Shown: positions 36,614 to 43,485 of the stretch, piece after piece
Layout: each line of letters begins with the position of its first letter
How positions within the stretch are numbered: the first letter of the stretch is position 1
Assembly: GCF_001675285.1 (NCBI RefSeq)
Contig: NZ_LSGQ01000001.1
Span: 372,001-436,000, forward strand
DNA from: Elizabethkingia miricola
Lineage (GTDB): Bacteria > Bacteroidota > Bacteroidia > Flavobacteriales > Weeksellaceae
Length of the DNA stretch: 64,000 bases
Direction: 5' to 3'
Position numbers and translations under genes: made by a program
Notes under the pieces: model-generated
The model's input: the letters and a program-made list of their open reading frames with translations, nothing else
Told to the model about the DNA's origin: nothing
Database searches by the model: none

Positions 36614-36691
36614 AATACAATTGGAAACAATACTTTAAAAAGCTACTTCTGATTTTTCATTTCAGAAACAGCCCAATATTTATAATTCAGT

Positions 36692-37720
36692 ATGAAAAAA
36701 AATATTTCGACTTTCGTTTTTGGAATTCTGCTTACTACAAGCACATTATCTTTTAGTACAGATATTAAGGCTCAAGTTGTAGCCTCACAAAAAACAGATG
36801 GCTCTGCTATTACAGAACAAGTCTTAAAAGATATTCTGGAAAAAAACCGTTCTTATTACCAACAGGGAAAAGTTGCGGATTACATTCCGGAACTCGGTAA
36901 AGCAGATGCAAAATCTATTGCTTTATCTGTCATTGGTGAAAATGGAAAAGTTATAAATGTAGGTGATACCTATAAAAAATTTACCATTCAGAGTATTTCA
37001 AAAATTATATCGTTAATGATTGCTGTCCGGGAAAAAGGAGAACAGAATATCTTTGATAAAATGGGCTACTTTGGTACCGACAAGCCATTCAATCATTTTT
37101 CAAATCTGGAAACAAGCGGAAAACCATTAAATCCGATGATGAATGCCGGTGCTATTTTAACAACTTCTCTAATAGACGGAGAAGGTGAAGTACCTTTCAA
37201 AAAAATACTGGAAATGGTACAATACATTACCAAAAACAGCAATATAAACTACAGCAAAGAAGTTTATAATTCCGAACGTGAAACCGGACACCGCAACCGT
37301 GGAATGTTTTATATAATGAAAAACAGTGGACTGATAACTGGTAATGAAGATAAGCTGAATAACTATTTCAAGCAATGTTCGATAGAGGTTACCGCCGAAG
37401 ATCTGGCCAAGATAGGTTATTTCTTCGCACACCAATGCACACGTTACGATGGTGACACTACTTATAAAAATGCAGATATTGCCCAACTGGTAGAATCCCA
37501 GATGTTAATTGCCGGAATGTATGAATTCAGTGGAGAATATGCACGTACAGTAGGCTTACCAAGCAAATCCGGAGTTGGTGGCGGTATTACAGTAAGTGTT
37601 CCCGGAAAAATGGGAATCGGGGTTTACAGCCCTGCCCTGGATCAGCATGGAAATTCCTTAGCAGGCTATCATATGATCCTTGATCTTGTTAAAAAATATA
37701 ACCTGAGTCTGTTCAGATAA
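36692..37720 (+). CDS. glsA: Glutaminase A with signal peptide
   Basis: Hydrolyses glutamine to glutamate and ammonia. The 342-residue protein has the serine-dependent glutaminase fold: QSISK near residue 110 (SxxK catalytic pair), NPMMNAGAI, and a C-terminal SKSGVGGGI. Most bacterial GlsA proteins are cytoplasmic and ~305 residues. The extra N-terminus is a signal peptide (cleavage near IKAQ), so this one should be periplasmic. Confidence 0.92.
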   Translation: MKKNISTFVFGILLTTSTLSFSTDIKAQVVASQKTDGSAITEQVLKDILEKNRSYYQQGKVADYIPELGKADAKSIALSVIGENGKVINVGDTYKKFTIQSISKIISLMIAVREKGEQNIFDKMGYFGTDKPFNHFSNLETSGKPLNPMMNAGAILTTSLIDGEGEVPFKKILEMVQYITKNSNINYSKEVYNSERETGHRNRGMFYIMKNSGLITGNEDKLNNYFKQCSIEVTAEDLAKIGYFFAHQCTRYDGDTTYKNADIAQLVESQMLIAGMYEFSGEYARTVGLPSKSGVGGGITVSVPGKMGIGVYSPALDQHGNSLAGYHMILDLVKKYNLSLFR

Positions 37721-37840
37721 AATTGTTCAGATCAGCTATTTTATATATGACCAGACTTTCTCTGGTCCATAATGTATAAATTTAATAGTGTTTTTAAATT
37801 TTTCATACAAAAATTATATTCAAATGAATCAATATTTTTG

Positions 37841-37848
37841 TATATTTG
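37841..37848 (+). promoter_or_regulatory. -7 box upstream of secG
   Basis: TATATTTG fits TANNTTTG 20 bp before the ATG; a second candidate TATTTTTG lies at 37833-37840. No TTG at the expected -33 spacing. Confidence 0.45.
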
Positions 37849-37868
37849 CCAACTGAAAATTAAAATAA

Positions 37869-38237
37869 ATGAGTACGATATTTAGCCTTTTCATGGTTCT
37901 TATTATCATTGCATGTGTGCTTCTGATCATTGTTATCATGGCCCAAAATCCAAAAGGAGGCGGTCTTTCTGGTACATTTGGAGGTACATCTTCAGCTTCT
38001 TTCGGAGTACAGAGAACCAATGAATTTATGGATAAGGCTACATGGTCATTAGGAATTTTTATCATTGTTCTGATTATGTTGAGTGTTATTCTTACAGGAA
38101 AACCATCAACAGTAATTCCTCAGTCACAACCAACAAAAAAGGAGCTTCCAAACAACCCACAGGCCCCGGTTCAGAAACCTACGGCACAAGCTCCACAAAC
38201 ACAGCAATCCTCTGCGCCAGCGCAGACTGCAAAATAG
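37869..38237 (+). CDS. secG: Preprotein translocase subunit SecG
   Basis: An accessory SecYEG channel subunit. The 122-residue protein has two membrane helices (residues 3-25 and 58-77) with the diagnostic cytoplasmic loop IVIMAQNPKGGGLSG...FG, and a Pro/Gln/Ala-rich C-terminal tail that is unstructured. A terminator follows. Confidence 0.93.
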   Translation: MSTIFSLFMVLIIIACVLLIIVIMAQNPKGGGLSGTFGGTSSASFGVQRTNEFMDKATWSLGIFIIVLIMLSVILTGKPSTVIPQSQPTKKELPNNPQAPVQKPTAQAPQTQQSSAPAQTAK

Positions 38238-38263
38238 ATAGATTTAATAGTTTAGTTTAGAAG

Positions 38264-38309
38264 AAACTGCTTACTAGGGCTCTTACGAGTTTTTTTAAGC
38301 AGTTTTTCT
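38264..38309 (+). terminator. Terminator of secG
   Basis: AAACTGCTTA (38264-38273) pairs with TAAGCAGTTT (38296-38305), followed by TTCTTTT; a small CTC/GAG hairpin sits in the loop. Confidence 0.75.
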
Positions 38310-38451
38310 TTTATAGAAACTATATTCTGATACAATAATGAATAAGGAAACAGAAGCTGGGGACTAGGCAAAAGGTTCTGCTAATATGGAAAATTCATTT
38401 TCTTTTGTAATAGTAATTTTGAAGTTTTTGATTTTTTACTTATTAAGATAA

Positions 38452-38518
38452 CGTTCCTCCGGAACGCTCTGAATTCTTTATAAATATAATCTATAAAGAT
38501 AAAGCTCCTAATGGAGCT
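38452..38518. repeat. REP-like triple-hairpin intergenic element
   Basis: Three inverted repeats in 67 bp: CGTTCC-tcc-GGAACG (38452-38466), TCTTTATA/TATAAAGA (38475-38499) and AGCTCC-taat-GGAGCT (38503-38518). It lies alone in the 409-bp gap 38238-38646 and resembles the element at 310-372 in design (paired short GC hairpins with 3-4-nt loops). It is probably a dispersed repeat family. Nothing else recognisable fills the gap. Confidence 0.6.
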
Positions 38519-38646
38519 CCTTATTAATCATCATACACTATATTTTCTGTATCTCCGGTATGAGAAATCAGAAATACACTCAGGAAAAGCTTAATCTGTG
38601 TAAAGCAAGTATATTCAGAAATCACACAGTTCTGTATTCCGGATTT

Positions 38647-39252
38647 TTATTCCTGATACGGTAATCGATATTTAATAGATCTTCCTAAAGAAACCTCGTC
38701 TGCATATTCCAGTTCATCCCCTACCGCAATTCCTCTTGCAATGACGGAGAAATTCAAAGGATAATGTTTTAGCTTCTTGTATAGATAGTAGGCTGTTGTA
38801 TCTCCCTCCATAGTTGCACTAAGTGCAAAGATAACCTCACTTACACCTCCGGCTTCCACTTTACTGATCAGACTTTCAGTTTTTAACTGATTAGGGCCTA
38901 TACCCTCCATTGGGGAAAGTTTTCCACCCAGAACAAGATATTTACCATTATACTGCCCTGTATTCTCTATAGCCATCACATCCCGTACATCTTCTACTAC
39001 ACACAGCAGACTATCATTTCGGTTACTATTAGCACAAATTTCACAAATATCGTGGTCAGAAAAATTATGGCAGATTTTACAATACTTAATATCATTTACC
39101 AGTGCCTGAATAGCATTTCCCAATGCCATTCCCTGAGACTGCGGCTGCTTTAACAGGTACAAAGCCAATCTTGTTGCCGATTTTCGTCCTATTCCCGGAA
39201 GCCCTGAAATTTCTTCAACGGCCTTTTCTAAAACTTTACTTGGAAAATTCAT
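38647..39252 (-). CDS. recR: Recombination mediator RecR
   Basis: Acts with RecO/RecF in gap repair. The 201-residue protein has the N-terminal HhH ([21 protein letters not shown]), the zinc finger [16 protein letters not shown] (residues ~58-73), a Toprim domain ([24 protein letters not shown]...) and a C-terminal Walker B-like [12 protein letters not shown]-like stretch. The minus-strand -7 box TACCTTTG (39258-39265) ends 5 nt before the ATG. Confidence 0.95.
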   Translation of the reverse strand: MNFPSKVLEKAVEEISGLPGIGRKSATRLALYLLKQPQSQGMALGNAIQALVNDIKYCKICHNFSDHDICEICANSNRNDSLLCVVEDVRDVMAIENTGQYNGKYLVLGGKLSPMEGIGPNQLKTESLISKVEAGGVSEVIFALSATMEGDTTAYYLYKKLKHYPLNFSVIARGIAVGDELEYADEVSLGRSIKYRLPYQE

Positions 39253-39296
39253 ATCTGCAAAGGTATCATTTTACCTTCTTTCTATAAAAAAGTTTG

Positions 39297-39324
39297 TTGA
39301 CCATTTACGTTTACGCTATTTTTG
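39297..39324 (+). promoter_or_regulatory. Consensus promoter of the LURP-one-like gene
   Basis: TTG (39297-39299), 17-nt spacer, TATTTTTG (39317-39324). It lies inside the longest frame, proving that the ATG at 39351 is the better start. Confidence 0.75.
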
Positions 39325-39350
39325 CAGCCCCTAACTATAATATATTATTA

Positions 39351-39950
39351 ATGAAAAATCCTGAATACCCGCTATTCTTACAATTCAAAATTACTACTCT
39401 GGCCAACGATTTTGTTGCAAAAGACAAAAATGATAATACAATCGCCTACGTACGTCAGAAAATGTTCAAATTAAAGGAAGATGTCGTTGTCTTCAACAAC
39501 GAAAGCAAAGCTGAAGAGCTTTTCCGTATTAAGGCAGACCGTTGGCTGGATTTCAATGCGAATTATTCGATTTCTGAAACCAGAACCGGAAAATCTCTTG
39601 GTAAAATTGGCCGCAGAGGGATGAAATCTATATGGAAATCTACCTACATCGGAATGGATAAACACGGAAGTGAAGATTATACTATACGTGAAGATAATGG
39701 CTGGGTAAAAGTATGGGATAACATGATCGGTGAATTACCCATTATAGGAATGTTTACAGGATATATACTAAACCCATCCTACACTCTAACAGATAAAGAC
39801 GGCAACAAAATCTTTCAGCTAAAGAAGATGCCTTCATTTTTCGGAAGAAAATTTATGCTTCAAAAGTTTGCTGATGTACCTGACAATGATGAATCCAGAT
39901 TAATTCTTTCATTCATGATGATGGTTCTGCTGGAGAGAGCGAGAGGATAA
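39351..39950 (+). CDS. LURP-one/scramblase-related protein
   Basis: A 199-residue cytoplasmic protein with repeated beta-hairpin modules (FVAKDKNDNTIAYVRQKMFKLKEDVVVF; LTDKDGNKIFQLKK), the pattern of the Tubby-like/LURP-one-related (LOR) family. Biochemical role unknown; phospholipid binding is suggested for relatives. ATG 39351 is used because a full promoter occupies the preceding codons of the longer frame. A hairpin terminator follows. Confidence 0.75.
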   Translation: MKNPEYPLFLQFKITTLANDFVAKDKNDNTIAYVRQKMFKLKEDVVVFNNESKAEELFRIKADRWLDFNANYSISETRTGKSLGKIGRRGMKSIWKSTYIGMDKHGSEDYTIREDNGWVKVWDNMIGELPIIGMFTGYILNPSYTLTDKDGNKIFQLKKMPSFFGRKFMLQKFADVPDNDESRLILSFMMMVLLERARG

Positions 39951-39973
39951 ATTTAATTTGATAAAAAATACAC

Positions 39974-40001
39974 ACCGTCAATTCTATATTGACGGTTTTT
40001 T
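39974..40001 (+). terminator. Terminator before the nitronate monooxygenase gene
   Basis: ACCGTCAAT (39974-39982) pairs with ATTGACGGT (39988-39996), then TTTTT. It lies inside the longest upstream-extended frame of the next gene. Confidence 0.85.
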
Positions 40002-40020
40002 ATTTTGTAAATTTGTCTGT

Positions 40021-41076
40021 ATGATGAGCTCTACTTTTCTTTCTGATCTTCCATATCCCATAATTTTGGCTCCTATGCTGGGTGTAGTAACACCTAAGAT
40101 GGTGGCTGATGTTTCGGATATGGGCGGACTGGGTTCTCTTCCGTTAGGCGGACTCTCTCCTGAGGCATCCCGCAAGCTGATTCAGGAGACAAAACAGCTT
40201 ACCAAAAATGAATTTGCAGTAAATCTTTTTGCTAATACAGCTCCGGATATCAATAGTAATAAAATTGCAACGGAAAAGATGGCTCATTTCATTCAGAGTA
40301 TCTTAAAAGAAAAAAACTGGGCTCAGGATTTTGAATTCAATTATCAGTTTTACCCATATCAGGATTTAATTGACCTGATTATTGAGGAAAAGATAAAATA
40401 TGTAAGTTTTACCTTTGGAATGCTGGATGAAGGAAATATAAAAAAACTGAAGGCTCATCATATCTATACCATCGGTACTGCCACCTGTGTTGAAGAAGCC
40501 GTGGAACTTGAAAAATCGGGTGTAGACGCTATCGTTGCACAGGGAATTGAGGCCGGAGGTCACCGCGGTAGCTTCCTCAACGAGAAATGTCTTCCATATA
40601 TAGGACTTATAGCTCTTGTTGCACAGATAAAAGATGCCGTGAACATTCCTGTGATTGCTTCTGGCGGTCTGTATGACAAAAGAACTATAGCTGCAGCATT
40701 CGATATGGGGGCAGATGCAGTACAAATCGGCAGTCATTTTATTTCAGCAGCAGAAAGTGCTGCTACTGATGTTTACCGGGATTTAATTAAAGAATCTACA
40801 GATACGTCTACCGTCTTAACCAGAAGCTATACCGGAAGATGGGCACGTGGTATTTGTAACGATTTCATGAAGCTAACAGAGCTTAATCAGCTTACAATAC
40901 CTGAATATCCTATTCAGAATGTTCTTACACAGGCTATGAGAAGCCTTGCAAAAAAACATAACGACACTCAATTCACAAATTACTGGGCGGGACAAAATGC
41001 AAAATATGCCAGGCATATACCAACCGCTGAAATCATGAACGAGTTAATTTCAATTTATAAAATAATCAAACAATAA
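40021..41076 (+). CDS. Nitronate monooxygenase-like FMN enzyme
   Basis: A 351-residue TIM-barrel flavoprotein of the NMO/2-nitropropane dioxygenase family. The N-terminus is PYPIILAPMLGVVTPKMVADVSDMGGLGSL. The catalytic/FMN region GIEAGGHRG lies near residue 180, followed by VIASGGLYDKRTIAAAFDMGADAVQIGSHF. FMN is expected; the natural substrate is uncertain (alkyl nitronates, or FabK-like chemistry). Starts are ATG 40021 or 40024, directly after a terminator and -7 box. pepD follows after 1 bp. Confidence 0.87.
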   Translation: MMSSTFLSDLPYPIILAPMLGVVTPKMVADVSDMGGLGSLPLGGLSPEASRKLIQETKQLTKNEFAVNLFANTAPDINSNKIATEKMAHFIQSILKEKNWAQDFEFNYQFYPYQDLIDLIIEEKIKYVSFTFGMLDEGNIKKLKAHHIYTIGTATCVEEAVELEKSGVDAIVAQGIEAGGHRGSFLNEKCLPYIGLIALVAQIKDAVNIPVIASGGLYDKRTIAAAFDMGADAVQIGSHFISAAESAATDVYRDLIKESTDTSTVLTRSYTGRWARGICNDFMKLTELNQLTIPEYPIQNVLTQAMRSLAKKHNDTQFTNYWAGQNAKYARHIPTAEIMNELISIYKIIKQ

Positions 41077-41077
41077 A

Positions 41078-42517
41078 ATGGATTTATTACATCTGGAACC
41101 AAAAGCCATTTGGAAAAACTTTGCAGCGCTTAATGCTATTCCAAGACCATCTAAAAAGGAAGAGAAAGTTATTGCTTTCATCAAAAATTTTGGAGAATCT
41201 TTAGGTCTGGAAACTTCGGAAGACGAAACAGGAAATGTTATCATCCGTAAACCTGCTACTCCGGGAATGGAGAACAGAAAAACGACAATATTACAGTCGC
41301 ACCTGGATATGGTATGTCAGAAGAACAATGATACAGATTTTGACTTTGACACTCAGGGAATCAACATGCTGGTTGATGGTGACTGGGTAAAGGCTGACGG
41401 AACAACATTGGGAGCTGACAACGGTATTGGTGTTGCTACTATTATGAGCATTCTGGAATCTTCAGATATTGAACACCCTGCTATAGAAGCGTTGTTTACT
41501 ATCGATGAGGAAACAGGAATGACCGGAGCTTTTGGTCTGAAGCCAGGAGTTTTACATGGTGATATTCTTCTTAATCTGGATACAGAGGAAGATGATGAAA
41601 TCGATATAGGTTGTGCCGGAGGTATTGATGTAACTGCATCAAAAGAGTATAATACCGTAGCGGTACAGGGAGAAGGAATCGCTATTGAGATTAAAGGCCT
41701 TACGGGAGGACATTCCGGAATGGATATTGATAAAGGCAGAGGAAATGCTAATGTTCTGTTAGGAAGATTCTTATTTGCAGGTATCGGTCAAAGCATCCAA
41801 TTATCTGATATTAATGCAGGAGGATTAAGGAATGCTATTCCACGTGAAGCCAGAGCTAACTTTAGTGTAGCAAATGCAGATGCATATTTAAAAGTTGCGG
41901 AAGTTTTGAAAGCTGATATTCTTAATGAGTTCAAATCAGTAGAAAAAGATCTTACGATTACAATCAGCAAAGCTCAGACAAACGGATCAGGAATCAGCAC
42001 AGCAGATTCAGAATCTTTTATCAAAGGTCTAAAAGCAGCTCATAACGGAGTTTACAGAATGAGCCCTGAGGTAGAAGGTCTTGTGGAGTCTTCTAACAAT
42101 ATAGCAAAAGTAGAACTGAAGGAAGGAAAACTAAGAGTACTTAACCTTTCCCGTTCTTCTGTAGATTCAACTAAAATGGCTGTGGCAGATCAGCTGCGTG
42201 CATCATTTGAACTGGCAGGTCTGGATGTAGTATTCACAGGATCTTATCCAGGATGGCAGCCTGATCCTAATTCTGAAATCGTATCGGTTCTTGAAAGAAT
42301 TTATACTCAGAAATTTGGGGAACAGCCACGTGTTGTTGCATGTCACGCAGGATTAGAATGTGGTATTATTGGTGCTAATTATCCTGAAATGGAAATGGTA
42401 TCTTTCGGTCCTCACATTACTGGTGCACACTCGCCGGAGGAAAAAGTAAATATAACATCTGTACAGAAGTTCTGGGGTTACCTTCAGGATATTCTGAAAG
42501 AAATTCCAACGAAATAA
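41078..42517 (+). CDS. pepD: Aminoacyl-histidine dipeptidase PepD (M20 family)
   Basis: A 479-residue metallopeptidase that cleaves Xaa-His dipeptides. It shows the M20C pattern: LQSHLDMVCQKN (zinc His/Asp), LGADNGIGVATIM (second Asp), TIDEETGMTGAF (catalytic and ligand Glu), LLNLDTEEDDEIDIGCAGG and LTGGHSGMDIDKGRGNAN, with a C-terminal His in HITGAHSPEEK. Its ATG is 1 bp after the preceding stop, so the two genes are co-translated or coupled. Confidence 0.94.
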   Translation: MDLLHLEPKAIWKNFAALNAIPRPSKKEEKVIAFIKNFGESLGLETSEDETGNVIIRKPATPGMENRKTTILQSHLDMVCQKNNDTDFDFDTQGINMLVDGDWVKADGTTLGADNGIGVATIMSILESSDIEHPAIEALFTIDEETGMTGAFGLKPGVLHGDILLNLDTEEDDEIDIGCAGGIDVTASKEYNTVAVQGEGIAIEIKGLTGGHSGMDIDKGRGNANVLLGRFLFAGIGQSIQLSDINAGGLRNAIPREARANFSVANADAYLKVAEVLKADILNEFKSVEKDLTITISKAQTNGSGISTADSESFIKGLKAAHNGVYRMSPEVEGLVESSNNIAKVELKEGKLRVLNLSRSSVDSTKMAVADQLRASFELAGLDVVFTGSYPGWQPDPNSEIVSVLERIYTQKFGEQPRVVACHAGLECGIIGANYPEMEMVSFGPHITGAHSPEEKVNITSVQKFWGYLQDILKEIPTK

Positions 42518-42526
42518 TATAAAATA

Positions 42527-42552
42527 AAAACCCGCCTTTGGCGGGTTTTATA
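42527..42552. terminator. Bidirectional terminator (pepD / ferredoxin)
   Basis: AAAACCCGCC (42527-42536) pairs with GGCGGGTTTT (42540-42549), 3-nt loop, between convergent genes. Confidence 0.9.
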
Positions 42553-42578
42553 TTTTTAGAACATAATCTGTGGATTAA

Positions 42579-42911
42579 TTATGGCTCCGGAGCTATTTCT
42601 ACTTTCAATCCCTCTATATCCATAGTAATTGGAATCTGGCAGCTTAGGCGGCTATTTTCTTTTACATTAACACCATCACTATACAACAACGATTCTTCCT
42701 CATCTCCCATTTCAGGTACTTCTGTATCGCTTAATTTATAGCACTGACAAGAAGCACACATCAGCATCCCGCCACATATTCCGAAAGTTCCTTCTTCTAC
42801 AAGTTCATAGGCTCTTATGGTTTCCATAAGATTCATCGACATGTCTGTAGGTGCCATAATCTCATGTTCAACACCTTCTCTATCTATAATGGTTACTTTA
42901 ACGTCTGACAT
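42579..42911 (-). CDS. 2Fe-2S ferredoxin (adrenodoxin type)
   Basis: A 110-residue electron carrier. Cluster ligands follow the plant/adrenodoxin spacing: CGGMLMCASC (Cys46, Cys52, Cys55) and a fourth Cys in RLSCQIP near residue 91. It is monocistronic with -7 box TAAATTTG at 42932-42939 on the minus strand. The ferredoxin-NADP reductase at 46304 is a plausible partner. Confidence 0.92.
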   Translation of the reverse strand: MSDVKVTIIDREGVEHEIMAPTDMSMNLMETIRAYELVEEGTFGICGGMLMCASCQCYKLSDTEVPEMGDEEESLLYSDGVNVKENSRLSCQIPITMDIEGLKVEIAPEP

Positions 42912-43030
42912 AATAATTTAAATATTATCCACAAATTTACGAAAGAAAAAAGCATACTTGTCTATCAAAAAGGTAATTTAAATCAGCTACAAAGAAGCTT
43001 CTATAAAGTATTTCTTATTAGATTTTGTTT

Positions 43031-43038
43031 TATCTTTG
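43031..43038 (+). promoter_or_regulatory. -7 box of the Cys-rich peptide gene
   Basis: TATCTTTG ends 9 nt before the ATG at 43048, predicting a leader of only a few nucleotides. The longest frame would start within this box (TTG), so ATG 43048 is used. Confidence 0.6.
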
Positions 43039-43047
43039 CCACTGATT

Positions 43048-43422
43048 ATGGCAACAAAAAGCTATTTACTCATATTTCTGATGTTTCTGGGGACATTTAT
43101 GTATCCGGAACAGTTCTCTGCAACAGCATCTCAGAAAATGGATTGCCATACTACTGAAAAGTCTTCAGAAAGTTGTTGCCAACATGAAAATGAGCATAAC
43201 GAGAACTGCTGTGATCAGAATTCCGGACATGCAAATAAGTCCTGTAAAGATAGCTGCAAAAGCTGTCAGACCTGCTCAGGATACGTCAATAATATTATTT
43301 TAGAACCAATAGAGGCTCCTTTGCATAATTCTGTTATCAAAGATACCTCTGATTTCTCCTATTCATTTCCTGTTATTCCGAACAGGACATTCAACATCTG
43401 GCAACCGCCTAAACTCGTTTAG
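43048..43422 (+). CDS. Exported Cys/His-rich small protein, probably metal-binding
   Basis: A 124-residue protein with a hydrophobic signal segment (residues ~5-22). The middle carries a dense set of metal ligands: DCH, SCCQHENEH, NCCDQNSGH, SCKDSCKSCQTCSG. The C-terminus ends WQPPK. This matches the general appearance of small HYC/CC/PP-type proteins found beside copper-associated TonB receptors. It precedes such a receptor by 63 bp on the same strand. Copper or another soft metal is the likely ligand, by inference. Confidence 0.78.
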   Translation: MATKSYLLIFLMFLGTFMYPEQFSATASQKMDCHTTEKSSESCCQHENEHNENCCDQNSGHANKSCKDSCKSCQTCSGYVNNIILEPIEAPLHNSVIKDTSDFSYSFPVIPNRTFNIWQPPKLV

Positions 43423-43485
43423 TTTTATTATTAAAAGCAGTAAAAAAACTGCACATAATCGATTAGAACTAAATTAATTTACAGA

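Noticed and set aside
39294-39350. N-terminal extension of the LURP-one-like protein
   Set aside because: The extension contains the complete -33/-7 promoter, so it cannot be translated from that transcript.
39958-40020. N-terminal extension of the nitronate monooxygenase
   Set aside because: It contains a terminator hairpin and a -7 box; the barrel's first strand begins after ATG 40021.
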